Below, in pieces: positions 8,780-17,485 of a DNA stretch of 64,000 nucleotides. The notes beneath the pieces were generated by a model. That model was not told the DNA's origin. It worked only from the letters and a program-made list of their open reading frames with translations, and did not search any database. The stretch is from Polaribacter sp. MED152 (GTDB taxonomy: Bacteria; Bacteroidota; Bacteroidia; Flavobacteriales; Flavobacteriaceae), in NCBI RefSeq assembly GCF_000152945.2, contig NC_020830.1, positions 434,001 through 498,000 of the forward strand, given 5' to 3'. The position numbers and the translations under genes were made by a program. The first letter of the stretch is position 1; each line of letters opens with the position of its first letter.

Positions 8780-9361
8780 ATGAAATTAGTAATTATTGAT
8801 TATGGTGCAGGAAACATTAAAAGCATTCAATTTGCTTTTAAAAGGTTAGGTGTAGAAGCTGTTTTATCAAATAATATTGATGAAATTAAAGCTGCGGATA
8901 AAGTAATTTTTCCTGGTGTTGGTGAAGCAAGTTCAGCAATGCAAATGTTAAAGGAAAGTGGTTTAGATAAAGTAATACCTACTTTAACACAACCTGTTTT
9001 GGGTATTTGTTTGGGTATGCAACTAATGTGCAATTCATCTGAAGAAGGCAATACCAAAGGTTTAGCAATTTTTGATGTAGCTATTAAGAAGTTTTCTGAA
9101 AATGTGAAAGTACCTCAAATGGGTTGGAATGTTATTTACAATTTAAAATCAGACTTATTTAAAGGCATAAAAGAAAAAGAATTCATGTATTTGGTACACA
9201 GTTTTTATGCAGAAAATTGTAAGGAAGCTATAGCTACAACAGATTATGAAATAGAATATGCATCTGCACTACAAAAAGATAATTTTTACGGAGTACAATT
9301 TCATCCAGAGAAATCATCTAAAGCAGGTGAACAAATATTAAAGAACTTCTTAGAATTATAA
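8780..9361 (+). CDS. hisH: Imidazole glycerol phosphate synthase glutaminase subunit HisH
   Basis: Class I glutamine amidotransferase of 193 residues that feeds ammonia to HisF. The nucleophile is C77 in [11 protein letters not shown]; the His/Glu of the triad lie in QFHPEKS near the C-terminus; the oxyanion strand is PGVGEAS (45-51). Works as a heterodimer with the hisF product two genes downstream. hisA starts one base after its stop codon. Confidence 0.95.
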   Translation: MKLVIIDYGAGNIKSIQFAFKRLGVEAVLSNNIDEIKAADKVIFPGVGEASSAMQMLKESGLDKVIPTLTQPVLGICLGMQLMCNSSEEGNTKGLAIFDVAIKKFSENVKVPQMGWNVIYNLKSDLFKGIKEKEFMYLVHSFYAENCKEAIATTDYEIEYASALQKDNFYGVQFHPEKSSKAGEQILKNFLEL

Positions 9362-9362
9362 A

Positions 9363-10100
9363 ATGAGAATAATTCCAGCAATAGATATTATAGATGGTAA
9401 ATGTGTTCGTTTAACAAAGGGCGATTACAATACCAAAAAAATATATAATAAGAATCCAATTGAGGTTGCCAAAGAATTTGAAGATTCTGGTATAAAGTAT
9501 TTACATGTAGTAGATTTAGATGGCGCAAAAGCAAGTGAAATCATCAATTATAAGGTACTAGAACAAATTGCAACAAAAACCAATTTAAAAATAGATTTTG
9601 GTGGTGGTTTAAAGTCTGATAAAGATCTAGAAATTGCTTTTAACTCTGGTGCAAACCAAATTACAGGTGGTAGCATTGCTGTTAAAAATCCGACTATTTT
9701 TGAAAATTGGATTTCTAAATATGGTGCAGAGAAAATAATATTAGGTGCAGATTTTTATCCTGATACTTCAGGAGGAAAAATAGCAACCAATGGTTGGCAA
9801 GAAGAAAGTAGTTTGGCTTTAATTCCTTTTGTAGCTGATTATCAGAAAAAAGGAATTCAATATGTTATTTGCACAGATATTTCTAAAGATGGTATGTTGC
9901 AAGGCCCGAGTTTCGAAGTTTATTCAGAGTTGTTGGCTTCTGTAAATCCTTTAAAACTAATTGCTTCTGGTGGTATTTCTACTTTTGAAGAAATTCCAAA
10001 ATTAGCCGAGAATGGTTGTGAAGGTGTTATTATAGGCAAAGCCATTTATGAGAATAAAATCAGTTTAAAACAATTAGAACAATTTATCATTAATAAATAG
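9363..10100 (+). CDS. hisA: ProFAR isomerase HisA
   Basis: (Beta-alpha)8-barrel isomerase of 245 residues that opens the ribose ring of ProFAR to give PRFAR. The catalytic Asp of the first strand is D8 in [14 protein letters not shown], and the second is in [14 protein letters not shown] (about 172-185). Phosphate-binding glycines are in DFGGGLKS and IASGGIST. Paralogous with HisF, which lies next. Confidence 0.95.
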   Translation: MRIIPAIDIIDGKCVRLTKGDYNTKKIYNKNPIEVAKEFEDSGIKYLHVVDLDGAKASEIINYKVLEQIATKTNLKIDFGGGLKSDKDLEIAFNSGANQITGGSIAVKNPTIFENWISKYGAEKIILGADFYPDTSGGKIATNGWQEESSLALIPFVADYQKKGIQYVICTDISKDGMLQGPSFEVYSELLASVNPLKLIASGGISTFEEIPKLAENGCEGVIIGKAIYENKISLKQLEQFIINK

Positions 10101-10164
10101 CCTTAAGCTATTAGCGTTTAGCACTTTGCTAAAAGTTAAAAGCCAAATGGCAAAAGCTATCATA

Positions 10165-10920
10165 ATGTTAACAAAAAGAATTATTCCTTGTTTAGATATT
10201 AAAAACGGACGAACTGTAAAAGGTGTGAATTTCGTGAATTTAATTGATGCAGGAGACCCAGTAGTATTAGCAAAACAATATGCAGATTTAGGTGCAGACG
10301 AACTTGTTTTTCTAGATATAGCTGCCACATTAGAGAATAGAGGCACAACTCTAGATATGGTTTTAAAAGTAGCAGAACAAGTTAATATTCCGTTTACTGT
10401 TGGTGGTGGAATTTCTTCTGTAGATCATGTAAATGCGCTTTTAAAATGTGGCGCAGACAAGGTTTCTATAAATTCATCTGCAGTAAAAAGACCAGATTTA
10501 ATCAATGAATTATCAGAAAAATTTGGTAGTCAATGTGTGGTTGTTGCCATAGATGCAAAGCAAGTTGATGGTGAATGGCTCGTTCATTTGGCTGGAGGTA
10601 CAATTCCTACAGATATCAATCTTTTTGAATGGGCAAAGGAAGTTGAAAAACGTGGAGCAGGAGAAATTTTGTTTACATCCATGAACAATGATGGCACTAA
10701 AGCAGGTTTTGCAAACGAAGCTTTAGCAAAATTATCAACAGAATTAAATATACCAATCATAGCCTCTGGAGGTGCAGGTTCTGTACAGCATTTTATTGAT
10801 ACTTTTGTAGACGGTAAATCTGATGCTGCATTAGCTGCAAGTGTATTTCACTTTGGTGAAATTCCTATTCCAGATTTAAAACAAGAATTAAAAGAAAATA
10901 ATATTCCAATTCGATTATAA
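10165..10920 (+). CDS. hisF: Imidazole glycerol phosphate synthase cyclase subunit HisF
   Basis: Barrel subunit that uses ammonia from HisH to turn PRFAR into imidazole glycerol phosphate and AICAR. The catalytic aspartates are in [11 protein letters not shown] (D10) and [11 protein letters not shown] near residue 170. In-frame ATGs at 10126 and 10147 would add 13 or 6 residues, but those fall in a repeat-like spacer and are not family-like; starting at 10165 gives 251 residues beginning [12 protein letters not shown], the normal HisF N-terminus. Confidence 0.95.
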   Translation: MLTKRIIPCLDIKNGRTVKGVNFVNLIDAGDPVVLAKQYADLGADELVFLDIAATLENRGTTLDMVLKVAEQVNIPFTVGGGISSVDHVNALLKCGADKVSINSSAVKRPDLINELSEKFGSQCVVVAIDAKQVDGEWLVHLAGGTIPTDINLFEWAKEVEKRGAGEILFTSMNNDGTKAGFANEALAKLSTELNIPIIASGGAGSVQHFIDTFVDGKSDAALAASVFHFGEIPIPDLKQELKENNIPIRL

Positions 10921-10938
10921 ATACCAATTTTAAAACTG

Positions 10939-11538
10939 ATGACAATAGATTTTAATAAAAATAATGATGGGTTAGTGCCAGCAATCATACAAGATGCTAC
11001 AACAAAAAATGTTTTGATGTTGGGGTATATGAATCAGGAAGCTTACAATAAAACCTTAAAAACCAATAAGGTTACTTTTTTTTCCAGATCTAAAAATAGA
11101 TTATGGACTAAGGGCGAGGAAAGTGGAAATGTTTTGCATTTGGTAGATATTAAGAACGATTGTGATAATGATTCATTACTTATTCAGGTAAATCCTAAAG
11201 GACCAACTTGTCATAAAGGTTCAGATACCTGTTGGAATGAGGATAACACATCTAATTTCGGTTTTTTATCAACCTTAGAAAACGTAATTAGTGAGAGAGT
11301 TGCCAACAAAGAAACTAAGAAATCTTATGTGGCTAGCTTATTTGATAAAGGAATAAATAAAATTGCTCAAAAAGTAGGAGAGGAGGCTGTAGAAACAGTA
11401 ATTGAAGCTATGGATAACAATGATGAGTTGTTCTTATACGAATCTGCAGATTTACTTTTTCATTATTTAATGTTACTGCAAGCTAAAGGCTTTACTTTAA
11501 AAGATATTGAAGCCGAATTAATAAAAAGACAGAAATAA
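10939..11538 (+). CDS. hisI: Phosphoribosyl-AMP cyclohydrolase / phosphoribosyl-ATP pyrophosphatase HisIE
   Basis: Fused enzyme of 199 residues for steps two and three of the pathway. The HisI domain (1 to about 105) has the zinc and magnesium motifs SRSKNRLWTKGEESG, DCDNDSLLIQ and GPTCHKGSDTCW. The HisE domain (about 110-199) is the helical MazG-like pyrophosphatase with KVGEEAVETVIEA and ESADLLFHYLMLL. It is the last gene of the operon and is followed by a strong terminator, so the operon encodes every step from PRPP to histidine. Confidence 0.95.
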   Translation: MTIDFNKNNDGLVPAIIQDATTKNVLMLGYMNQEAYNKTLKTNKVTFFSRSKNRLWTKGEESGNVLHLVDIKNDCDNDSLLIQVNPKGPTCHKGSDTCWNEDNTSNFGFLSTLENVISERVANKETKKSYVASLFDKGINKIAQKVGEEAVETVIEAMDNNDELFLYESADLLFHYLMLLQAKGFTLKDIEAELIKRQK

Positions 11539-11540
11539 AA

Positions 11541-11569
11541 AAAGCCTCACAATTGTGAGGCTTTTTTTT
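11541..11569. terminator. Bidirectional terminator at the end of the his operon
   Basis: Arms aaagcctcac (11541-11550) and gtgaggcttt (11555-11564) around a 4-base loop, with A and T runs outside. It serves hisIE and the convergent small gene. Confidence 0.9.
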
Positions 11570-11576
11570 ATTGTTA

Positions 11577-11858
11577 TTAGTTTATAGTATCAATCTCTAA
11601 ATTTTCATTGTCATCACTTCCTAAGCTATACAATTGATTCTCTTCATCTTTTAGAGATTTTTTAGAAGTTGATTTTGGTATTTTTCTACCAGGTACATCT
11701 AATTCTTTCCCTATAAAATCTGGTTCGTTTACTTTGTTTTTAAGCAATTCGTCATCACCATTATCATTTCTTAAATTACCAGCTTTATCACCTAAAGCTT
11801 GTAAATCGTCTTTTGTAATTTCTGAATTATAATCTATTTCTTTCTCTTTCTCTTTCAT
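11577..11858 (-). CDS. Small hydrophilic hypothetical protein
   Basis: 93 residues, very rich in Asp, Glu, Lys and Asn, with no hydrophobic segment, so probably soluble and partly disordered. The start is ATG with the A-rich context usual here. It lies 8 bases downstream of the small YqaE-like gene in the same direction, suggesting a two-gene unit. Not recognised as a named family. It ends next to the his terminator, which it shares. Confidence 0.6.
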   Translation of the reverse strand: MKEKEKEIDYNSEITKDDLQALGDKAGNLRNDNGDDELLKNKVNEPDFIGKELDVPGRKIPKSTSKKSLKDEENQLYSLGSDDNENLEIDTIN

Positions 11859-11866
11859 AATATTTT

Positions 11867-12022
11867 TTATTTACTGTTTACATAAAATGCATGTATTACT
11901 CCTGGTAACCAACCTAAAATGGTTAATAATAAATTAATCAAAAAATCTTTACCTAAACCTTTATTTAAAAATACGGCTAATGGTGGTAATAAAATGCTTA
12001 TTAAAATTGTTAAAATTGACAT
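11867..12022 (-). CDS. YqaE/Pmp3-family small membrane protein
   Basis: 51 residues with two hydrophobic segments: ILISILLPPLAVFL near the N-terminus and the NLLLTILGWLPGVIHAFYV C-terminal pattern, which is the UPF0057 (Pmp3/YqaE) signature. Members are small inner-membrane proteins often linked to salt, cold or membrane stress. An upstream ATG would add 14 residues (start 12064) but these overlap the promoter-like CAAAATTA (12049-12056 on the plus strand), so the internal ATG is preferred. Confidence 0.85.
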   Translation of the reverse strand: MSILTILISILLPPLAVFLNKGLGKDFLINLLLTILGWLPGVIHAFYVNSK

Positions 12023-12048
12023 ATTGTTTGTTTTTTTAGTTTCTATAA

Positions 12049-12056
12049 CAAAATTA
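12049..12056 (-). promoter_or_regulatory. -7 box for the YqaE-like gene
   Basis: Reads TAATTTTG on the minus strand, a full match to TAnnTTTG, 26 bases before the start codon. Confidence 0.5.
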
Positions 12057-12199
12057 AACAACAAGTAAAGTTGGTTTTGTCTTAAAAGATTTTAATCTTA
12101 ACTCTATTGAAAATATTATTTTTAATTTATTGAAATATAGTTATTTACATATAATTATTAAAGTAATCATTTAATTGTAGTATTTTTTCAAATAGAATA

Positions 12200-12222
12200 A
12201 ACGCTCACAAAAGTGTGAGCGT
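12200..12222 (-). terminator. Terminator of the TraB-like gene
   Basis: Arms acgctcac (12201-12208) and gtgagcgt (12215-12222). On the minus strand it is followed by a T-rich but interrupted tail. It lies 28 bases past the stop codon. Confidence 0.7.
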
Positions 12223-12249
12223 TTTCCAATTAGAAGTAAAATAGAAAGT

Positions 12250-13197
12250 TTAATACTCGTTCATTAGAATAACTTTCAAATTCGGAAATCTTGTTTTAAG
12301 TTCCTTCTCTAAACCTATAACATGAGCTGCACCAACAACAACTAAGTTTTTGTATTTATCTAAATTCTCAATCTGATTAGCAATATTATTTGCCATTCGC
12401 ATATTTCTTTCATTCCAATACTTTCTTCCTTCTTTACATCCTTCTGTATCTTCTATCACATAGCTAAAAGAACTCATTGTATGCAATCTATTTAAAGATT
12501 TTCTATTATTGGTATGTTTACCTAGCTTTCTAAATACAGCTGGTAAAATAGCTGAATTGTAATCTTTTTTATACAATTTAGAATTGGCTTCATTATTTCC
12601 ATTTTTACTTCCTTCTCTAGCACATTTATTCCAAGCCTTATGATAAATTCCATTTGTTTGTTGATCATCCATATTTGTGACCTTAAGGTTTTGGTGTATG
12701 GCCAGTTTGTAAGTTAAATCTCCATCTTCATGTCTAGTAGGTTTTTTAGCACCTTGCAAACCATAATTTTTAATGTAGCTCATCAATTCATAATTGCCAT
12801 TATCTCTTTTGTAGATATAAGATTTAATTAAATAATCAATTTCTGTAGATGTTAGCGCTTCAAATTTTTTGGCTGCAAGTGTTTCAAATTTATTGGCGTC
12901 AAACTGAAAATTCGATTTCATTTCTTCAGACATTTTATAAAACTCTTTATAGTTTTTAGACCAACCATTTTTAAGATAGTTCCAAGAAATACTATCATTT
13001 GGCATTGGTGATTCTACAAAAATTGCTTCAGGATTGTATTTTTTTGCAAAACGTAACATAGGTTTGTAGCTATGTTTTACAATTTTTGGCACTGTGTGCA
13101 TTGTACCAATAATTACAACTTCTTTTTGATTTTCTTGTGCAACTGAATTAAAAATAGATACTAATAATAAAGTAAAAAGAGTGATTCTAGATTTCAT
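12250..13197 (-). CDS. Secreted TraB/TIKI-superfamily protein (DUF5694-like)
   Basis: 315 residues with a Sec signal peptide (MKSRITLFTLLLVSIFNSVAQ). The two conserved G-x-x-H motifs of the TraB/GumN/TIKI superfamily are present: IIGTMHTV (around 29-36) and VVGAAHVIGLEKEL (around 287-300), with acidic residues nearby (FVESP near 60-64). TIKI proteins are metalloproteases; whether this bacterial branch is proteolytic is unknown. It would act in the periplasm or outside. Monocistronic, with its own promoter element and terminator. Confidence 0.75.
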   Translation of the reverse strand: MKSRITLFTLLLVSIFNSVAQENQKEVVIIGTMHTVPKIVKHSYKPMLRFAKKYNPEAIFVESPMPNDSISWNYLKNGWSKNYKEFYKMSEEMKSNFQFDANKFETLAAKKFEALTSTEIDYLIKSYIYKRDNGNYELMSYIKNYGLQGAKKPTRHEDGDLTYKLAIHQNLKVTNMDDQQTNGIYHKAWNKCAREGSKNGNNEANSKLYKKDYNSAILPAVFRKLGKHTNNRKSLNRLHTMSSFSYVIEDTEGCKEGRKYWNERNMRMANNIANQIENLDKYKNLVVVGAAHVIGLEKELKTRFPNLKVILMNEY

Positions 13198-13229
13198 AAT
13201 GATGTTTTTAATGATTAAACTTTCTGATA

Positions 13230-13237
13230 CAAAACTA
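13230..13237 (-). promoter_or_regulatory. -7 box for the TraB-like gene
   Basis: Reads TAGTTTTG on the minus strand, matching TAnnTTTG, 32 bases before the start codon. Confidence 0.5.
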
Positions 13238-13290
13238 GAAAGTAACCAAGTAAAAACTCAATAAATAAAGGCGATTGGGGTGAAATACAG

Positions 13291-14088
13291 TTATTCTGTG
13301 GTAGAATTCAAAACCGCTTTTACATCATTTTGATAGGTTCTGGAGACTGGTACTTCTATGTGGTGAAATAACAATACAAACAATTTACTTTTTTCTGTTT
13401 TCCATTGTAAAAAATGAAAAGGATTAATCAAATAAGAACGATGTGTTCTTAAAAGCAAAGGAAACTCATCTGCAACTGCAGATAGTTTATTTCTAATTAG
13501 ACTCTTTTTAATTTCTCCATTAGATTTGTAAAAAACTTCTACATAATTGTCTGAAGATTTGATACAAACAATATCATTAAAAAATAAGCGTAAGCCTTCA
13601 TAATTGCCTTCTCCTTTAATCTCTATCTTTTTTGCTTCAGTTTGCTTGTTTTTATATTTTCCAAAAGCAAATCTTCCAAAAATTATAATGGGCAAAATAG
13701 TTGCTAAAGCAGGTAGTATAATTCCAGTTAAATGATATTGAAAAGAATAAGGATTTCTGTCAGGCTGAACAACGTATAAATAAAAAAGTCTTGCAGCTAT
13801 AATTGCTACTAAAACAAAAATAATTAGAAATAGAAGTTCTGTTTTTACATACCAATTTTTATCATTTTTGTAATATAAATATCGCTGAATAGGCAAGAAC
13901 AGAGAATAACAGGTTGCGCCTAACAATCCATACAAAGGCAAATAAATCAGTTTTTCTGTACTTCCAAACTCGTTAACATCTAAAGGTTCTGTAAAGTATA
14001 AGAATATAAAAATCCATAAGGCTAAACCTAAAGCAATGATAAAGTGATGCTTTAAAGAAGAGTCAAAAGGATATTTTTGATGTAACAA
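13291..14088 (-). CDS. Membrane-anchored LytTR transcriptional regulator
   Basis: 265 residues. The N-terminal half has four predicted membrane helices (about 16-36, 48-66, 84-106, 120-142). The C-terminal half, from about 165, is a LytTR DNA-binding domain with IVCIKSSDNYVEVFY, KKSLIRNKLSAV and LLRTHRSYLINPFHFLQW, the core LytTR strands. There is no receiver domain, so the signal presumably acts through the membrane part. This architecture is common in Flavobacteriia and usually has no partner kinase. Target genes cannot be assigned. It is divergent from the EamA transporter. Confidence 0.85.
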   Translation of the reverse strand: MLHQKYPFDSSLKHHFIIALGLALWIFIFLYFTEPLDVNEFGSTEKLIYLPLYGLLGATCYSLFLPIQRYLYYKNDKNWYVKTELLFLIIFVLVAIIAARLFYLYVVQPDRNPYSFQYHLTGIILPALATILPIIIFGRFAFGKYKNKQTEAKKIEIKGEGNYEGLRLFFNDIVCIKSSDNYVEVFYKSNGEIKKSLIRNKLSAVADEFPLLLRTHRSYLINPFHFLQWKTEKSKLFVLLFHHIEVPVSRTYQNDVKAVLNSTTE

Positions 14089-14115
14089 TAGGTTTAATTA
14101 AGGTCAATAGCTTAT

Positions 14116-14123
14116 CAAATATA
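14116..14123 (-). promoter_or_regulatory. -7 box for the LytTR regulator
   Basis: Reads TATATTTG on the minus strand, a full TAnnTTTG match, 27 bases before the start codon. Confidence 0.5.
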
Positions 14124-14200
14124 ACTAAATATAAACATTCTGCTTTATTAATCTTTTAGAACTTTTTTAGTAGTATTTTTGACATCTAAATTTAGAGAAA

Positions 14201-15088
14201 CTGAAAAATTCTAAGGTTTTAATAATACTTTCATTCATCTCCATTTATGTTATTTGGGGCTCTACTTATTTATTCAATAAAATAGCAGTTACAGAATTAC
14301 CACCATTCTTTTTAGCTTCTATACGTTTTTTCGTAGCAGGAATTTTAATGATTATTATGGCTTTAATTTTAAAGCATCCTTTAAAAATATCAAGAAAGCA
14401 AATTCTAAATTCTGCAATAGCATCTTTTTTCTTTCTGGTGTATGGTAATGGAGTTTTTGTTTGGGCACTAAGATATGTAGATAGTGGCTTTGGTGCTTTA
14501 ATAGCATCTACTCAACCTTTATTTGTATTGTTTTTGTTAAGATTGACGGACAGAAAACCTTTTCAAAAGAAATCTATTATTGGAGTTATTTTGGGAATGT
14601 TTGGTATGTATCTTTTGGTTAGTCAAAAAGAATTGGTAACCTCAGAATATACTTTGTTGGGTATTTTTATGATGCTAACGTGTGTTTTAAGCTGGAGTTA
14701 TGGTAGTGTTTTTGTTTCTAAAGCAGATTTGCCCAAAAGCTTTTTAGTAACTACTGGTTATCAAATGTTGGTGGCAGGTGTTTGTTTAGTTGTAATGAGT
14801 CTTGGCTTTAATGAAACTTGGATTTCACCTATTAATTGGAGTGTAGAAGTTAAAATAGCCATGTCTTTATTAGTGGTTTTTGGAGGAATTATCGCATTTA
14901 CGGCTTTTAATTATTTATTAAAAAAAGTGAGCCCCGAAAAAGTATCTACTTCTGCATACGTAAATCCTGTAATTGCACTTTTTATGGGTTGGTATTTTTT
15001 AGACGAAAAACTTAGTGCACAATCTTTTGTTGCATCTTGTATTTTACTTACGGGTGTTTATTTTATTACTTCAAGAAAAAGAAAGTAA
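14201..15088 (+). CDS. EamA-family (DMT) transporter, apparent CTG start
   Basis: Drug/metabolite-type inner-membrane exporter with ten membrane helices in two EamA repeats. The first ATG, at 14348, would remove the first helix and a half. Upstream, the same frame is open back to a TGA at 14180 and encodes family-typical sequence, including SIYVIWGSTYLFNKIAV and PPFFLASIRFFVAG. No ATG, GTG or TTG is available there; the only usable codon is CTG at 14201, giving 295 residues beginning (M)KNSKVLIILSF, which is the normal length. So either CTG is the real start or an ATG has been changed by mutation or sequencing error. Substrate unknown. Confidence 0.78.
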   Translation: MKNSKVLIILSFISIYVIWGSTYLFNKIAVTELPPFFLASIRFFVAGILMIIMALILKHPLKISRKQILNSAIASFFFLVYGNGVFVWALRYVDSGFGALIASTQPLFVLFLLRLTDRKPFQKKSIIGVILGMFGMYLLVSQKELVTSEYTLLGIFMMLTCVLSWSYGSVFVSKADLPKSFLVTTGYQMLVAGVCLVVMSLGFNETWISPINWSVEVKIAMSLLVVFGGIIAFTAFNYLLKKVSPEKVSTSAYVNPVIALFMGWYFLDEKLSAQSFVASCILLTGVYFITSRKRK

Positions 15089-15128
15089 ATCACTTATTTA
15101 TAGCGTTTTTTACTTGAATAAGACCTAA

Positions 15129-15180
15129 AATTAGATTTGAATATTTCTGATAAATATTTTTTAAAATCAAAAATCTAATT
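15129..15180. other. Nested inverted repeats upstream of the secreted T9SS protein
   Basis: Outer arms aattagattt (15129-15138) and aaatctaatt (15171-15180), inner arms aatattt (15140-15146) and aaatatt (15152-15158). It sits 41 bases after the EamA stop and 200 bases before the next gene. Could end the EamA transcript or be an operator; there is no clear T tract. Confidence 0.4.
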
Positions 15181-15380
15181 ATACCACAACATTAATACAA
15201 CATTAACTTTATTTTAAAATTTAGATTGATAATAAAACATCCTTAAGGCCTTGTATTTATTGATTAATTAAAATATTATAAAAATAATTAGTATTTGTAT
15301 ACTTTTTATGCATGTAAATTATATTAATGATAAATAGTTATAAGGTAATTTGAAAACAATTAATTCTAAATTCTTATATA

Positions 15381-17267
15381 ATGAAAAAAATTACATTCTT
15401 AATTTTATTAATAACTTCTACAATGATTTCTGCACAGAATGGAACTGTAGATTTTGAATCTGGAGGCCAAGGTGATAGTTGGACTTGGACTGTAGATCAA
15501 AATGATTCCAATCCTCCACTAGAAATTGTAGATAATCCTAACACAGCAGGATTAAATACATCTGCTAAAGTGGCTAAGTTTACAGCAAAAGCTGCTGGAA
15601 ATGATTGGGCACTAGTAATTAGTGATGATATTGGTTCTTTTACGTTTGATGATACTAACAGTCTTGTAAAGCTAATGGTAAGAAAAGACATTGCCTCAAA
15701 TGTTGGTGTAAAATTTGAAGGGCCAGGAGGTGTTTTTAAAGAAATTAAAGTGGCTAGTTCAGTTACCAATGGTGATTGGGAAGAGTTAACTTTTGATTTT
15801 AAAACAGAAATTGGAGTTACCTACAACAAATTAGTAATCATTCCAGATTTTGATACAAGAAGTCAAGATAACATTGTTTATTTCGATAATTTAAGTTTTA
15901 ATGCACAACCAGCAGATACTGTTAATTATAATCTAGAACCAATTGATTTTGAAGATGATGGCTTTGGTGCTAATTTCACATGGACAGTAGATCAAAATGA
16001 TTCAAATCCTCCATTAGAAATTGTAGCTAATCCTAAAACTAACGGAGCAAATACTTCAGCTAAAGTAGCAAAGTTTACAGCAAAAGATGCTGGTAATGAT
16101 TGGGCTCTTGTAATTAGTGATAATGTTGGTTCTTTTACTTTTGACGATACAAATAGTATTGTTAAAATAATGGTGAAAAAAGATGTAGCTTCAGATGTTG
16201 GTGTAAAGTTTGAAGGCCCAGCAAATGCTGCTAAAGAAATTAAAGTAGCTAACTCTGTTACTAATGGAGATTGGGAAGAGTTAACTTTTGATTTTACATC
16301 AGAAATTGGAGTTACTTATAATAAATTGGTAATTATTCCAGATTTTGCTGCTAGAAGTCAAGATAACATTGTTTATTTCGATAATTTAACATTCAATGCA
16401 AAAGCAGATGACACTAATAATGGTAATACTAATGTTGTAACAGTAGATCCTGCTGCTGCTTGGATAGGTTATATGACTGTAACAAATACGAGTGATGGTT
16501 TTGAATTTCAAGACTTCTGGGGATTTGCAGATTTAAAGTCATCTTTTGATGGACAAAACATAGTGCTGCAACCTAATTTTAGTACATATGCAGCAGCATT
16601 GAATGGTAATGATAATGATAGAGCTTATTGGACAAATTCTTCTGATGGAGGTGCAACAGCTGGTGATAAAGGGAATAAAAACATGCAAGCGTCTAGTTTT
16701 GTGGAGCCAGGAGACACTTTTAATGGTAAAGATTTAACTTTTCAAGGAACAATCAGCTCAAATACACTTAGTTCTGATTATACAGCAAAGTTTTTCATTA
16801 AAGCATTAGACCCAAGCAATAGTTATATTGATGTATTTAATGGTAGTAAAGTTATGGATTTACCAGCAAGTGGTAACTTTTCTATATCAGCTACAGCATC
16901 AGAATTGCCTGCAGGTTTAGTAATTCAATATGGTTTTGAAATTAAAGGTCTTAATGCAAATCCAGATGATGAAACTGCTTTAGGAAGTATTATCATAGAA
17001 CCAAATACTACGTTAAGTACAGAAACGATAAATCAAATTTCCGTAAGTGCTTATCCCAATCCTTCAAAATCTAATTGGACAATTAGTACTCAAGATTCAA
17101 ATATAGAAGCTATTGAAGTATATAATTTACTAGGTAAAAAAGTTTTTGTATCAACAGAAATTGGTAATAGAACAGTTATCAATTCTAATGGCTTAAGCCA
17201 AGGAGTTTATTTAGCTAAAATTAAAACAGATAGAGGCCAAATGACTTTAAAGCTAATAAAAGAATAA
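15381..17267 (+). CDS. Secreted T9SS protein with two tandem glycan-binding-like modules
   Basis: 628 residues. Signal peptide MKKITFLILLITSTMISAQ. Two near-identical modules follow (about 22-178 and 190-350). Each starts with DFE followed by WTWTVDQNDSNPPLEIV and ends with QDNIVYFDNL, a jelly-roll pattern like the carbohydrate-binding modules attached to flavobacterial laminarinases. A third, different beta-rich region spans about 355-540 (WIGYMTV, DFWGFADLK). The last about 80 residues are a type A T9SS sorting domain (SAYPNPSKSNWTIS ... GVYLAKIKTDRGQMTLKLIKE), so the protein is exported and probably surface-attached. No catalytic domain is visible; surface glycan binding is inferred. No SusC/D pair is nearby. 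Confidence 0.85.
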   Translation: MKKITFLILLITSTMISAQNGTVDFESGGQGDSWTWTVDQNDSNPPLEIVDNPNTAGLNTSAKVAKFTAKAAGNDWALVISDDIGSFTFDDTNSLVKLMVRKDIASNVGVKFEGPGGVFKEIKVASSVTNGDWEELTFDFKTEIGVTYNKLVIIPDFDTRSQDNIVYFDNLSFNAQPADTVNYNLEPIDFEDDGFGANFTWTVDQNDSNPPLEIVANPKTNGANTSAKVAKFTAKDAGNDWALVISDNVGSFTFDDTNSIVKIMVKKDVASDVGVKFEGPANAAKEIKVANSVTNGDWEELTFDFTSEIGVTYNKLVIIPDFAARSQDNIVYFDNLTFNAKADDTNNGNTNVVTVDPAAAWIGYMTVTNTSDGFEFQDFWGFADLKSSFDGQNIVLQPNFSTYAAALNGNDNDRAYWTNSSDGGATAGDKGNKNMQASSFVEPGDTFNGKDLTFQGTISSNTLSSDYTAKFFIKALDPSNSYIDVFNGSKVMDLPASGNFSISATASELPAGLVIQYGFEIKGLNANPDDETALGSIIIEPNTTLSTETINQISVSAYPNPSKSNWTISTQDSNIEAIEVYNLLGKKVFVSTEIGNRTVINSNGLSQGVYLAKIKTDRGQMTLKLIKE

Positions 17268-17290
17268 ACACTCAAATCCAACATAAACTA

Positions 17291-17322
17291 AAAGGATGAT
17301 CTTTAATGGTCATCCTTTTTTT
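17291..17322 (+). terminator. Terminator after the T9SS protein
   Basis: Arms aaaggatga (17291-17299) and tcatccttt (17310-17318) with a 10-base loop and T tract. Confidence 0.85.
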
Positions 17323-17485
17323 ATTTCTATCAACAGTAAACTAAATACAGAAATATTTATAAGCTCTACAATCTTCTTAAAAATCTGTTAAGAGTTCAAA
17401 AGAGTTCATCTTAATAGCATTTAAGCAAACCAAAACACCAGTTTTAGAATAATTTTATATCAATATTAATTTAAAACAAAATAAG

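Noticed and set aside
10126..10164. Longer hisF start at 10126 (or 10147)
   Set aside because: The extra residues come from the repeat-like spacer; HisF proteins begin at [12 protein letters not shown] and are about 251 residues.
12023..12064. Upstream start of the YqaE-like gene
   Set aside because: The extension overlaps a full-match -7 box and is not part of the Pmp3 family domain.
14348..15088. EamA transporter starting at ATG 14348
   Set aside because: It would lose the first membrane helix, although family-typical sequence continues upstream in frame.
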